NCBI RefSeq assembly: GCF_000737595.1 | Contig: NZ_CP006271.1 | Location: 992,001 to 1,056,000, forward strand | Length of the DNA stretch: 64,000 nucleotides | Source: Synechococcus sp. KORDI-52 | GTDB taxonomy: Bacteria; Cyanobacteriota; Cyanobacteriia; PCC-6307; Cyanobiaceae | Direction: 5' to 3' | Part shown: positions 55,261 to 63,979 of the stretch, in pieces | Position numbering within the stretch: the stretch's first letter is position 1 | Layout: each line of letters begins with the position of its first letter | The notes under the pieces: model-generated | Databases searched by the model: none | What the model was told of the DNA's origin: nothing | What the model saw: the letters and a program-made list of their open reading frames with translations, nothing else | Position numbers and translations under genes: made by a program

Positions 55261-56087
55261 TGACCAGCTGGCCTGAGGATTACTCCGCAGCCTGGACGTT
55301 GGCTGCAGAGACATCACGTTCCGGCGTCGGCCTCCACACGGGGGTTGAGGCCACCGTGCTGCTTCGGCCGACGGACCATCCGGGGTTCCACATGCGTTTG
55401 CCCGGGATGGATCAACCGATCCAACTGCGACCGGATCAGGTGCGTGACAGCCCCCTTTGCACCACCTTGGATCTGGGTTCCAGCAGGGTGGCCACCGTGG
55501 AGCATCTCCTGGCTGCCCTGGCGGGTTGTGGCTTGAGTCATGTTGAGATCGAGCTCAGTGGCCAAGAAGTCCCTCTGCTTGATGGCTCGGCCCTGGGCTG
55601 GGTGGAGGCCATTTCTGCTGCTGGGTTGGTCCCCGCTGCTACGCCGAAGCCTGCTTCACCACAGCTGAAGCAACCGCTGCTGCGCACTCGTGGCAGGAGC
55701 GTGATCACAGCCACTCCATCGGAGCGCTTTGGTGTGGTGGGCATTATCGATTTCCCTCAGGCGGCCATTGGCCGCCAGCACTTCGCGCTGGAACTCACAC
55801 CCAAGGGGTTTGTCGATCAAATCGCCCCTGCACGCACCTTCGGCTTCCGGGAGCAGGTGGAGCAGCTTCGTGATGCCGGTTTGATCCAGGGTGGTGCCCT
55901 GGACAACGCTCTGGTCTGTGATGGAGACCGCTGGATGAATCCGCCGCTTCGGTTCGCCGATGAACCGGTGCGCCATAAGCTCTTGGACTTAATCGGCGAC
56001 CTGGCCCTCGTCGGTTTTCCCCAGGCACAGGTTCTTGTGTACAAGGGATCCCATGGTCTTCACACTGATCTCGCAGCCGCTTTGTGA
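55260..56087 (+). CDS. lpxC: UDP-3-O-acyl-GlcNAc deacetylase
   Basis: Committed step of lipid A synthesis, a zinc amidase. The 275-aa protein shows [55 protein letters not shown]-like ([20 protein letters not shown]), the ARTFGF segment and the zinc site [20 protein letters not shown]. The start is GTG at 55260, sharing its first base with the last base of the bamA stop TAG. Its stop overlaps the fabZ start (GTGA). Confidence 0.95.
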   Translation: MTSWPEDYSAAWTLAAETSRSGVGLHTGVEATVLLRPTDHPGFHMRLPGMDQPIQLRPDQVRDSPLCTTLDLGSSRVATVEHLLAALAGCGLSHVEIELSGQEVPLLDGSALGWVEAISAAGLVPAATPKPASPQLKQPLLRTRGRSVITATPSERFGVVGIIDFPQAAIGRQHFALELTPKGFVDQIAPARTFGFREQVEQLRDAGLIQGGALDNALVCDGDRWMNPPLRFADEPVRHKLLDLIGDLALVGFPQAQVLVYKGSHGLHTDLAAAL

Positions 56088-56539
56088 CTGAATCCTCCAC
56101 CCCAGATGTTGTGCTCACCAGCGAGCAGATCGCCGGTCTGTTACCGCACCGTTACCCTTTCGCTCTGGTGGATCGGGTCATTGCCCATGAGCCTGGGGTC
56201 TCGGCCACAGCGATCAAGAACGTGACCATGAATGAGCCCCAGTTCCAGGGGCATTTCCCAGAGCGCCCGTTGATGCCTGGGGTCCTGATCGTGGAAGCCA
56301 TGGCGCAGGTGGGCGGATTGATCGTCACCCAGATGCCCGATCTGCCGAAGGGCCTGTTCGTTTTTGCCGGCATCGACGGGGTACGCTTCCGGCGCCCTGT
56401 GGTTCCAGGAGACCAGCTGGTGATCCACTGCGAACTCCTCAGCCTCAAGCGGAAACGCTTCGGCAAGGTCAAAGCTGAAGCAACAGTGGACGGCGATCTG
56501 GCCTGCTCCGGCCAGTTGATGTTCTCCCTGGTGGATTAG
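56084..56539 (+). CDS. fabZ: 3-hydroxyacyl-ACP dehydratase
   Basis: Dehydrates 3-hydroxyacyl-ACP in fatty acid synthesis, competing with lipid A for the same acyl-ACPs. The 151-aa hotdog-fold protein has the active-site His in [20 protein letters not shown], then [20 protein letters not shown] with the catalytic Glu and [20 protein letters not shown]. The start is GTG at 56084, overlapping the lpxC stop. Placement between lpxC and lpxA is widespread in Gram-negatives. Confidence 0.95.
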   Translation: MTESSTPDVVLTSEQIAGLLPHRYPFALVDRVIAHEPGVSATAIKNVTMNEPQFQGHFPERPLMPGVLIVEAMAQVGGLIVTQMPDLPKGLFVFAGIDGVRFRRPVVPGDQLVIHCELLSLKRKRFGKVKAEATVDGDLACSGQLMFSLVD

Positions 56540-56544
56540 GCGCG

Positions 56545-57369
56545 ATGTCGCAGCAGACGGCGTCACAGCAGATTCACCCCACGGCCGTGGTGGACCCGAA
56601 AGCCAAGCTCGCCCCAGGAGTGGTGATTGGGCCTGGTGCCGTGGTGGGTCCCCAGGTGGTGATCGGAGAGAACACGACGGTTGGCCCCAACGCGGTGTTG
56701 GATGGTCGCCTCACCCTGGGCCGCGATAACAAGGTGTTTCCGGGCGCTTGCCTTGGTCTGCCGCCACAGGATCTCAAATACCGCGGTGCTGAGACTGAGG
56801 TGGTGATTGGAGATGGCAATACCCTTCGGGAGTGCGTGACGATTAACCGTGCCACCGAAGAGGGCGAGGTGACCCGCATCGGCAACGGCAATCTTTTGAT
56901 GGCCTATTGCCATCTGGGCCACAACTGCGATCTCGGCAACAACATCGTGATGTCCAATGCCATTCAGGTGGCGGGCCACGTGGTGATCGAAGACTGTGCC
57001 GTCATCGGTGGCTGTCTGGGCATTCACCAGTTCGTCCACATTGGTGGGATGGCGATGGTGGGCGGCATGACCCGGGTCGACCGTGATGTTCCGCCCTACT
57101 GCCTGGTGGAGGGGCATCCGGGACGCGTGCGGGGGCTGAACCGGGTTGGCTTGCGTCGCAGCGGTCTGGCCACCAACCACGATGGCGCTGAACTCAAGCA
57201 ACTTCAGCAGATCTGGACCCTGATGTATCGCTCCGACCTGGTGATTGCCGATGCGCTTCAGCAGGCCCGGAGCCAGCTTTTATTGCCGGCTTCCGAGCAC
57301 TTCTGCCGGTTCCTGGAGTCCTCCACCGGTCAGGGTCGACGGGGCCCGATGCCGGTGCAGGGTCGCTGA
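56545..57369 (+). CDS. lpxA: UDP-GlcNAc acyltransferase
   Basis: First acylation of UDP-GlcNAc in lipid A synthesis. The 274-aa protein is a left-handed beta-helix built from hexapeptide repeats ([40 protein letters not shown]). The catalytic His lies in [20 protein letters not shown], and [20 protein letters not shown] follows. The C-terminal helical domain ([20 protein letters not shown]) is present. It is 5 bp after fabZ and its stop overlaps the lpxB start. Confidence 0.96.
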   Translation: MSQQTASQQIHPTAVVDPKAKLAPGVVIGPGAVVGPQVVIGENTTVGPNAVLDGRLTLGRDNKVFPGACLGLPPQDLKYRGAETEVVIGDGNTLRECVTINRATEEGEVTRIGNGNLLMAYCHLGHNCDLGNNIVMSNAIQVAGHVVIEDCAVIGGCLGIHQFVHIGGMAMVGGMTRVDRDVPPYCLVEGHPGRVRGLNRVGLRRSGLATNHDGAELKQLQQIWTLMYRSDLVIADALQQARSQLLLPASEHFCRFLESSTGQGRRGPMPVQGR

Positions 57370-58550
57370 TGGTTCGGCTGCTGATCAGCACCGGGGAAGT
57401 GTCCGGTGATCTGCAGGGCAGCCTGTTGATTCGCGCCCTGCGCTCGGAGGCGGAACGGCGGGGGCTGAAGATTGAGGTGCTGGCCTTGGGTGGGCCGCGA
57501 ATGGAGGCTGCCGGTGCGGTGTTGATCGCCGATACTGCGCCGATGGGGGCGATCGGCCTATGGGAGGCCGTGCCGCTGATTCTCCCCACGCTGCGGCTGC
57601 AGGAACGGGTGGATGCGTTGCTGCAGGAACGGCCCCTGGATGGGGTGGTGCTGATCGACTACGTGGGCGCCAATGTGCGGCTGGGCACTCGATTGCGGCG
57701 GCAGCGGCCCGAGTTGCCGATCACGTATTACATCGCCCCCCAGGAATGGGCATGGCGCTTCGGTGATGGCAGCACCACCCGTCTGCTCGATTTCACCGAC
57801 AAGATTCTGGCGATTTTTCCGGCGGAGGCCGAGTTCTATGCCGCCCGTGGTGCGGATGTGGACTGGGTGGGCCATCCCCTGTTGGACAATTTTCAGAACC
57901 TTCCCGAGCGCGGCAGAGCCCGCCAGCAATTGGGCCTGGATCCTGAGGTCCCGGTGCTGTTGCTGCTGCCGGCCTCGCGTCCTCAGGAGTTGCGCTACCT
58001 GATGCCATCGTTGGCTCAGGCGGCTGCCTTGCTGCAACAGCGTCACCCTGATCTGCAGGTGCTGCTGCCCGCTGGACTGGCGACGTTCGAAAAGCCTCTG
58101 GCTGCGGCGCTGCAAGAGGCCGGCGTGCGCGATGGCCGGGTGATTCCCGCCGCTGAAGCCGATGGGTTGAAGACCACTCTCTGTGCTGCAGCTGATCTCG
58201 CTTTGGGAAAATCCGGCACCGTGAATCTCGAACTGGCCCTGCAGGGGGTTCCCCAGGTGGTGGGCTACCGCGTGAGCCGACTGACGGCATGGGTCGCCCG
58301 CCACGTTCTGCGGTTTCATGTGGACCACATCTCTCCAGTGAATCTGCTGCTCAAACAGCGTTTGGTGCCGGAGCTCCTGCAGGACGAACTCACGCCAGAA
58401 GCTCTGGTGGAGATGGCTCTCCCTCTGTTGACCGATACCCCAGAACGACGCGCCATGCTTGAGGGCTATGAGCGGCTACGGGCCAACTTGGGGGATCCTG
58501 GGGTCACCGACCGAGCTGCTAAAGCTATTTTTGATCAGGTGATCGGATGA
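57369..58550 (+). CDS. lpxB: Lipid A disaccharide synthase
   Basis: GT19 enzyme joining UDP-2,3-diacylglucosamine and lipid X. The 393-aa protein starts [20 protein letters not shown], then [60 protein letters not shown] and [33 protein letters not shown] near residue 285 is the donor-binding region. The gene that removes UMP from UDP-diacylglucosamine (lpxH/lpxI) and lpxD are not in this window. Confidence 0.95.
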   Translation: MVRLLISTGEVSGDLQGSLLIRALRSEAERRGLKIEVLALGGPRMEAAGAVLIADTAPMGAIGLWEAVPLILPTLRLQERVDALLQERPLDGVVLIDYVGANVRLGTRLRRQRPELPITYYIAPQEWAWRFGDGSTTRLLDFTDKILAIFPAEAEFYAARGADVDWVGHPLLDNFQNLPERGRARQQLGLDPEVPVLLLLPASRPQELRYLMPSLAQAAALLQQRHPDLQVLLPAGLATFEKPLAAALQEAGVRDGRVIPAAEADGLKTTLCAAADLALGKSGTVNLELALQGVPQVVGYRVSRLTAWVARHVLRFHVDHISPVNLLLKQRLVPELLQDELTPEALVEMALPLLTDTPERRAMLEGYERLRANLGDPGVTDRAAKAIFDQVIG

Positions 58551-59167
58551 CACGAACGCTGCTGCTGCTGGTCACCTGCCTGGTTCTGCTGTGCGGGCCC
58601 CGGCCCGCCATAGCCGAGCTGGAGACCGCGGTGTTTGCAGGAGGCTGTTTCTGGTGTCTGGAGCATGACCTGGAGGATCTCCCTGGGGTACGGGATGCCG
58701 TGAGTGGCTACAGCGGCGGGCACGTGGAACGCCCCACCTACCGACAGGTGAGCAGTGAGACCACTGGGCATCAGGAGGTCGTTCAGGTGCGTTTTGATCC
58801 GGATCAGATCAGCTATGCCGAGCTGCTGCGCAGTTATTGGCGCAATGTGGATCCCCTCGATGGCGGTGGCCAGTTCTGTGACCGTGGGGATTCCTACCGG
58901 CCTGTGATTTTCACCGCTGATGCCGCCCAGGCCCGAGCTGCTGAAGCCAGTGCTGAGGCGGCGGCCCGAGAGTTGAAGCAACCACGCTCCGCGCTGAAGG
59001 TGGAGCTCAGGCAGGCGGCACGATTCTGGCCTGCTGAGGGCTACCACCAGAACTATGCGGAGAACAACGCGATCAAGTACAGCTTCTACCGCTTCAGTTG
59101 TGGGAGGGACCGTCGATTGGATTCGGTCTGGGGCAATGAGGCGCGAGGCGGTCGTCCATGGCGTTGA
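58547..59167 (+). CDS. msrA: Peptide methionine sulfoxide reductase MsrA, predicted exported
   Basis: Reduces methionine-S-sulfoxide. The 206-aa protein has the MsrA core: [20 protein letters not shown] with the catalytic Cys in [45 protein letters not shown] and [11 protein letters not shown]. An N-terminal hydrophobic segment ending in an AxA-like site ([20 protein letters not shown]) predicts export to the periplasm or lumen. The start ATG overlaps the lpxB stop (ATGA). Resolving Cys residues are not certain. Confidence 0.9.
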   Translation: MTRTLLLLVTCLVLLCGPRPAIAELETAVFAGGCFWCLEHDLEDLPGVRDAVSGYSGGHVERPTYRQVSSETTGHQEVVQVRFDPDQISYAELLRSYWRNVDPLDGGGQFCDRGDSYRPVIFTADAAQARAAEASAEAAARELKQPRSALKVELRQAARFWPAEGYHQNYAENNAIKYSFYRFSCGRDRRLDSVWGNEARGGRPWR

Positions 59168-59333
59168 TCCATCAAATTCCGACGAATTCCTTAAGAAACA
59201 AACACTCAACCTGTTGAAAAGATTAAGCGGGATGACCTGATTGATTCAGCAAGTTCTCAGTGAACAGAAGGGTTCTCCCTAATCGACCTAACTTATGCCC
59301 ATGCTTACGATCAGGCAGTAAGAGGAGAGTTGT

Positions 59334-59516
59334 ATGTATCTGCTGACCATTAAGGATGGTCTTGGCACCCGTCACATCGGTCCCTACCCGTCGCCTAAGC
59401 ATGCGTCGGATGATCTTGATCGGGTGTTGGAAACCTGCTCTGAACGAGCACGGTGGCAGATCCATGCGCTTGAAACCCCAAACCGTTCGCTCGAGCTTCA
59501 GGCTGTTGCCTCCTGA
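59334..59516 (+). CDS. Unknown 60-aa protein
   Basis: A short protein, MYLLTIKDGLGTRHIGPYPS, PKHASDDLDRVLETCSERAR, WQIHALETPNRSLELQAVAS. It reads as a compact beta-alpha-beta fold with no signal or membrane segment. A good ribosome binding site (AGGAGAG) lies 5 nt before the ATG, supporting translation. The family is not recognised, but it has the look of short conserved marine picocyanobacterial proteins. It ends one base from the convergent membrane-protein gene. Confidence 0.7.
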   Translation: MYLLTIKDGLGTRHIGPYPSPKHASDDLDRVLETCSERARWQIHALETPNRSLELQAVAS

Positions 59517-59753
59517 TCAACTCTGACCTCGCCCAGGAAAACCTCGGCTGAGCCCACTGTCGATCATCAGGCCGATGCCGGCGTTGATGCAGATCAAGCT
59601 GAGGGTTCCGTACCAGAACCAGGGTCCTCCGTCCTTGCCCAGCATCTGAACCACCTTGCGGCTCACAGCTTCGCCGAACAGGCAGAGACCCACCGGGAGC
59701 AGAAGCACCCCCAGTTGGGCCTTGATGTACCAGCGCACCGGGGAGCGGCTCAT
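59517..59753 (-). CDS. Unknown small membrane protein downstream of pepA
   Basis: A 78-aa protein with two hydrophobic helices: VRWYIKAQLGVLLLPVGLCL and GGPWFWYGTLSLICINAGIG, plus a polar C-terminus (SGLSRGFPGRGQS). It resembles small DUF3188-like cyanobacterial membrane proteins, but this is uncertain. The start overlaps the pepA stop (ATGA), so it is probably co-translated with pepA. Confidence 0.7.
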   Translation of the reverse strand: MSRSPVRWYIKAQLGVLLLPVGLCLFGEAVSRKVVQMLGKDGGPWFWYGTLSLICINAGIGLMIDSGLSRGFPGRGQS

Positions 59754-61225
59754 GACTGGGCAAGAACCCAGTTCACCAGGGTCCGCACGCCGTAGCCCGT
59801 GGCGCCAGCTGGGTTAACGCCTTTTCCTTTGTCACTCCAGACCGGCCCGGCGATGTCGATGTGGGCCCAGGCTGTGTCCTGGGCCACGAACTCCTTCAGG
59901 AACAGCGCGGCCGTGATTGAACCCCCCGGCCGTGGGCCGGTGTTCTTCATGTCGGCCAGCAACGATTTCAGGCCGTCCTTGTAGGAGTTACGCAGCGGCA
60001 TGCGCCAGAGGCCTTCACCGCCCATCTGAGCAGCGGCATCCAGAGATTTCGCAAGGCCGTCGTTGTTGGACCACAACCCGGCCATCTCATCACCCAGGGC
60101 GATCACACAGGCTCCGGTGAGCGTGGCCAGATCCACCACCGCATCAGGCTTTTGCTCGCAGGCATAAAGCAGGGCATCGGCGAGAGTCAAGCGGCCTTCC
60201 GCGTCGGTGTTGTTGATCTCGATCGTCATCCCGTTCGCTGCCGTGACGATGTCGCCGGGGTGAACGGCAGAACCGTTCACCATGTTTTCGCAGGACGCCA
60301 CCACCATATGAACCTCAACCCCGGACGGTTTGAGTTCAGCGATGCTGCGCATGGCGCCCAGTACGGCGGCGCTCCCACCCATGTCGAACTTCATCATGTC
60401 GATCTGGGCTGCGCCCACCTTGAGGTTGTATCCGCCGGAATCGAAGGTGAGACCCTTGCCCACAAGAGCGATGCGGTGTTTCACCTCGCCCTCTGGGCGG
60501 TAGATCAGGTGAATGAACTTGGGGGGCAGATCGGAGCCTTGGCTGACGGCCAGAAAGGCCCCCATGCCCCTGGCTTCACAGTCGCTCCGCTCGAGCACCT
60601 TGAGCTCAAGGCCATGGTCCCCAGCGATACCGGCGGCCGTGTCTGCCAGAGCGGCTGGAGTGACAACATTTGGGGGTGCGGCCACCAGCTCCCGGGCCAG
60701 CTCCACGCCGGCACAAGTGGCATTGACCGCCGCGAAACCGCTGATGGCGGCGGGGTCGAGGTCGATCAGCTCAAGGGCATCGGGGCTCCTGCGCGGATCT
60801 GACTCTTTCCTGAAGCGTTGATCTGTGTAAAGGCAAAGCCGTACGGCTTCAGCACTGATGCGGGCGGCTTCCGCGTCTGCGTCGGCTGTCCCCGTCCACG
60901 GCAGCTGAAGTCCCAGAGTGCCGTCACAGCCGATCGATGCCTTGGCCGCTCGGGCAGCGGCGCCCCGCAGGCTGTCGGCGTCGATCCCATCGGCGTCTCC
61001 CAGGCCCAGCACCACAAGGCGTTGAGGACCCTCACTCAGGGGCGTGATGACGAGTTGATCACTCGGCTTCCCCTTGAACTCCTGCTGCTTGAGAATTTCG
61101 GTGATCCCAGCAAAGCGTCGTTCAAGAGCGGTTGCGGTGGAATCGACATCGCCCTTGGGCAGCCCCACCGCCAGCACATTGCCATTCCACTCCTGCAGAC
61201 CGGTGGAGGACAGGGAGAAGCGCAT
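59750..61225 (-). CDS. pepA: Leucyl aminopeptidase (M17)
   Basis: Cytosolic zinc or manganese aminopeptidase, normally a hexamer. A 491-aa protein with the catalytic signature NTDAEGRLTLADALLYACEQ, the metal-binding LVGKGLTFDSGGYNLKVGAA and FDMGGSAAVLGAMRSIAELK, and VDLATLTGACVIALGDEMAG. The N-terminal macro-like domain is present. ATG 61225 (MRFSLSSTG) is chosen; ATG 61237 adds four residues. Confidence 0.95.
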   Translation of the reverse strand: MRFSLSSTGLQEWNGNVLAVGLPKGDVDSTATALERRFAGITEILKQQEFKGKPSDQLVITPLSEGPQRLVVLGLGDADGIDADSLRGAAARAAKASIGCDGTLGLQLPWTGTADADAEAARISAEAVRLCLYTDQRFRKESDPRRSPDALELIDLDPAAISGFAAVNATCAGVELARELVAAPPNVVTPAALADTAAGIAGDHGLELKVLERSDCEARGMGAFLAVSQGSDLPPKFIHLIYRPEGEVKHRIALVGKGLTFDSGGYNLKVGAAQIDMMKFDMGGSAAVLGAMRSIAELKPSGVEVHMVVASCENMVNGSAVHPGDIVTAANGMTIEINNTDAEGRLTLADALLYACEQKPDAVVDLATLTGACVIALGDEMAGLWSNNDGLAKSLDAAAQMGGEGLWRMPLRNSYKDGLKSLLADMKNTGPRPGGSITAALFLKEFVAQDTAWAHIDIAGPVWSDKGKGVNPAGATGYGVRTLVNWVLAQS

Positions 61226-61288
61226 GACTGGGGGCATGAACAGAAAATGAGCGTAGCGATCCTGCGCGATGGGTTTCCCCTTCGCTCA

Positions 61289-61732
61289 TCAGGGTGAACA
61301 GCGCTGGTTCAGGGCGTTGATGATCAGCTGCTCGGCATCCGGCTGGCTCTGGATGACGAAAGCTTCCTGTTCCAGGGCGACGCTGTTGGGTTTGTAGTGG
61401 TTGCGCAGCAGGTAGCGAATCTGGCTCCCCACGGCCGGATCGACCGGGCGTTGCACGCCGATCAGCGAGAGCGCTCCTGTGGGACAGCTCTGGGCGGCAT
61501 GCACCGCTTCGTGCAGCAGCACGGGGCGTGTGATGCCGAGCTCCCCCACGAGTGGCGAGATCTCCAGCCGTCGTTCTGCGGGGATAAAGCGTCCGTAGGC
61601 CCGGCCCGGGGGCTGCTGGACGTCGATCGTGAAGCCATGGCGAAGAAGACTTCGCTGGAGCTGGACGAGGTCGGCTGCGGGGGCTGGCAGGGCCAGCAGC
61701 AGCAGGGCGACAGCTGCTTTCACTGGAATCAC
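61289..61732 (-). CDS. Predicted exported HExxH-type protein
   Basis: A 147-aa protein started at GTG 61732 (GTGA overlap with the upstream stop). It has a signal peptide (VKAAVALLLLALPAPAADLV). The mature part contains VLLHEAVHAAQSCPTGALSL, an HEAVH match to the HExxH zinc-peptidase motif, and LEQEAFVIQSQPDAEQLIIN, where a downstream Glu-rich helix (EQEAF) could supply the third zinc ligand, as in gluzincin-type enzymes. Peptidase activity is inferred. It is the last gene of the HhH / GIY-YIG trio. Confidence 0.7.
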   Translation of the reverse strand: MIPVKAAVALLLLALPAPAADLVQLQRSLLRHGFTIDVQQPPGRAYGRFIPAERRLEISPLVGELGITRPVLLHEAVHAAQSCPTGALSLIGVQRPVDPAVGSQIRYLLRNHYKPNSVALEQEAFVIQSQPDAEQLIINALNQRCSP

Positions 61733-62301
61733 AGCTCGGCGGTGAAGGGGGTGGCCCAGCGTTGGCGGGTTTCCTTGTTGAACGGCGGCCACCAGCGTTG
61801 AATCAACTGCTGTTCTAAGGCGCGCCTGGCCCGGGTGGCCCGGGGTACATCACAACTGAAGCGGATGCTCAGTTGGGCACTCAGCTCACAGCTCTGCAGG
61901 GCTTCGCCGTAGGCGGCGAGGTAGGCCTTGCAGTCGTGATCCCCTTTCCAGCGGCGCTCGGCGGCCAGGGTTTCGCCCACATAGAGCAAAAGCGGCTGCT
62001 CCAGCTGGGCTGGCCTGTCCATCACCAGATAGATCGCTGCCCCGCGGTGAGACGGTTCCGGCCAGCGCCAGAAACTCATCGCCAGGGGGGTCAGGGCCAG
62101 TGGATCGATGGCCGCAGCGTCGTCGTCGGGGCTGCCGCCGAACAGATCTCCCTGGGCAGCGCCGGCGCTTTCTCCGCGGAACAGCGGCGCCTGATGGGCA
62201 TGCAGCCGCTGTTGCCAGGCGAGCAGCTGCTCCCGTTGCAGGGGCAGGTCGGGCCCGTTGCTGACGGCCAGCGCACCGGTGGAGAACAGATCCCCCTGCA
62301 T
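61729..62301 (-). CDS. GIY-YIG-like domain protein
   Basis: A 190-aa protein started at ATG 62301 (TAATG overlap with the upstream stop); the frame is open further upstream but inside the HhH gene. The core AAIYLVMDRPAQLEQPLLLY, VGETLAAERRWKGDHDCKAY and LAAYGEALQSCELSAQLSIRF fits the GIY-YIG nuclease fold (xIYxV...LYVGxT...RW..H). The conserved Glu near the C-terminus is in RRALEQQLIQRWWPPFNKET. The N-terminal ~70 residues (MQGDLFSTGALAVSNGPDLP, two GDLF elements) are of unknown role. Confidence 0.75.
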   Translation of the reverse strand: MQGDLFSTGALAVSNGPDLPLQREQLLAWQQRLHAHQAPLFRGESAGAAQGDLFGGSPDDDAAAIDPLALTPLAMSFWRWPEPSHRGAAIYLVMDRPAQLEQPLLLYVGETLAAERRWKGDHDCKAYLAAYGEALQSCELSAQLSIRFSCDVPRATRARRALEQQLIQRWWPPFNKETRQRWATPFTAEL

Positions 62302-62870
62302 TAGGGCAGCGGCAGGCTGGGCCCGGCACGGCGGTTGCCAAAACTCACCCGGCCGATCAGGGCTTCCACGCTGCTGGCAGGAAGGCAGAGCCGGTCCTGC
62401 AGATCGGCCAGATCCTTGAAACCGGCGTGTCGGCGCTCCCGCATCAGGTTGGCCAGCCGTTGTTCTGGCCAGCCAAGCAGCGCCAGCTGATCGGCGCTGG
62501 CGTTGTTGAGGTCGATGGGAGCGGCCTGAGGCTGCGGTGGAGTGTCCCCATGCCACCGGAAGACGAGATGAGGGGTCCAGATCCTGACCAGATCGTTCGG
62601 GAGCTCCAGCAGCCGGAAGAGATCATCGGCGCAGGCGAATTGCACACCACCTTGTTGCAGTCGCACCAGCAGATCGGCCGTGTCCTGGCTGCAGCCTGGC
62701 AGCTGCAGCCACTGATCGCGGCTGGCGCGATTCACATCCATCACCCACGCAGGAGGCTCGGGCGCGATCGGTTCAGGCTGCGGCAACGCCGGCCGGGGTG
62801 GCGCTGGCAGCTGCCCAGTGGCCTGCAGCACCCTCCTGGCCAGGGGATCCAACCAGTGGCTGCGGGGCAT
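62301..62870 (-). CDS. Helix-hairpin-helix (ComEA-like) protein
   Basis: A 189-aa protein with two HhH units: MDVNRASRDQWLQLPGCSQD, TADLLVRLQQGGVQFACADD in the first, and IDLNNASADQLALLGWPEQR, LANLMRERRHAGFKDLADLQ in the second. Both follow the DxNxAxxxxLxxLPG pattern of HhH DNA-binding proteins such as ComEA. There is no signal peptide; the N-terminus (MPRSHWLDPLARRVLQATGQ) precedes a Pro-rich linker. It is the first gene of a coupled trio. Confidence 0.8.
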   Translation of the reverse strand: MPRSHWLDPLARRVLQATGQLPAPPRPALPQPEPIAPEPPAWVMDVNRASRDQWLQLPGCSQDTADLLVRLQQGGVQFACADDLFRLLELPNDLVRIWTPHLVFRWHGDTPPQPQAAPIDLNNASADQLALLGWPEQRLANLMRERRHAGFKDLADLQDRLCLPASSVEALIGRVSFGNRRAGPSLPLP

Positions 62871-62918
62871 GCTGCTCAGCAGGAGTGGGCTGACATTAAC
62901 GAGGGCGCAAGGGCTGCG

Positions 62919-63233
62919 TCAGCGCAGCTGGCGCACGAGATCCTCACAACCCCCCTGTTCGTCGATGTAGCGGCGCATCAGATCGTCGTAGCCCGGAGCG
63001 CTTTGCACCTCCTCACGGTCAGCGTCGCTCACTCCTTTGCTGGTTAAAAAGCGATTAGCGATGTCTTGGGCCTGGACGGCCTTCATTTGATTGGTTTCGA
63101 TCAGGCAGCGGGCATTGGCCTCAGCGATGGTCACCAGGGCGGTGGTGCGTTCGCTTGCGGCGAAGACTGCCTGTTGAATGAGGCTGCTGACGCTGAGAGC
63201 CACCAGGGCTGCGGTGGCGGCGCGTTGGACCAT
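62919..63233 (-). CDS. Small secreted unknown protein
   Basis: A 104-aa precursor with a signal peptide (ATAALVALSVSSLIQQAVFA, cleavage near AVFA|AS). The mature ~80 residues are helical and acidic: TTALVTIAEANARCLIETNQ, MKAVQAQDIANRFLTSKGVS, DDLMRRYIDEQGGCEDLVRQ, with two Cys. The family is unrecognised. The regulator gene lies upstream on the same strand with a 38-bp gap. Confidence 0.7.
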   Translation of the reverse strand: MVQRAATAALVALSVSSLIQQAVFAASERTTALVTIAEANARCLIETNQMKAVQAQDIANRFLTSKGVSDADREEVQSAPGYDDLMRRYIDEQGGCEDLVRQLR

Positions 63234-63271
63234 GGCGTCAGGACCGCTCGAAGTCCCCTCAGGATGGTCCT

Positions 63272-63979
63272 TCAGGTGGAGGGGGTCCAGCGGGGAATCG
63301 GCAGTGGTGGATCTACCAGGTTCCGCTGAAACGCCATCAGCACCGCCTGGGTGCGACTTTTGGCATCGAGTTTGCGCAGCAGCCCAGTGACGCAGTGCTT
63401 GGTGGTTTCAACCGAGAGGTGCAGCTGATCGGCAATCTCCCGATTGCTGAGGCCTTTGCAAAGACCGCGCAGCACGTCTTCCTCCCGCAGGCTCAGCACA
63501 TCACTGAGGGGATGACCGACGCCTTTGACGCAGCGGTCGTGGTTGGCCACTCCGGCAATCACTGGATCCATGTGGCTGCCATCGCTCTCCATGGCGCGCA
63601 GAACGCTGAGCAGCCCGCCATTGCCGATCCGCTCATGGCTGCAGAGCCCCTCGCATTGCGCCTTGGCCGCGGCGTGAATTGTGCTGAGTAACGGCCGTTG
63701 AATCAGCATCAGGCAACGCAGGGACGGCTGCTGGGCCTTGACGGCCGCCACCAGGGAGGGGCCATTACCGCGCTCGAGCTGGTCGCTGCAGATCAGCAGA
63801 TCAGCGGCCGTGCTGCTGAGGCAGGCGAGGGCTTCCGCTTCGGTGCTGGCGGCTCCTACCAGGGAGCCGATGCCATCGAGGCTGTGCACCAGGCCGCTGA
63901 TCAACACGCGATCGGCGCTGGCAACCATGATGCGACGCCCCTCTAACAGGGGTCGGTGACGCTGGGGAAGCTCACGCAT
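63272..63979 (-). CDS. LuxR-type response regulator with degenerate receiver
   Basis: A 235-aa protein. The C-terminal LuxR/NarL helix-turn-helix is clear (LSLREEDVLRGLCKGLSNRE, IADQLHLSVETTKHCVTGLL, RKLDAKSRTQAVLMAFQRN). The N-terminal ~120 residues fold like a receiver (RIMVASADRVLISGLVHSLD, ALACLSSTAADLLICSDQLE), but the acidic pair near the start is ADR instead of DD and the phospho-acceptor position appears to be Ser beside an offset Asp (LLICSDQ). It is probably phosphorylation-independent, but this rests on manual alignment. No sensor kinase is adjacent. Confidence 0.85.
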   Translation of the reverse strand: MRELPQRHRPLLEGRRIMVASADRVLISGLVHSLDGIGSLVGAASTEAEALACLSSTAADLLICSDQLERGNGPSLVAAVKAQQPSLRCLMLIQRPLLSTIHAAAKAQCEGLCSHERIGNGGLLSVLRAMESDGSHMDPVIAGVANHDRCVKGVGHPLSDVLSLREEDVLRGLCKGLSNREIADQLHLSVETTKHCVTGLLRKLDAKSRTQAVLMAFQRNLVDPPLPIPRWTPST

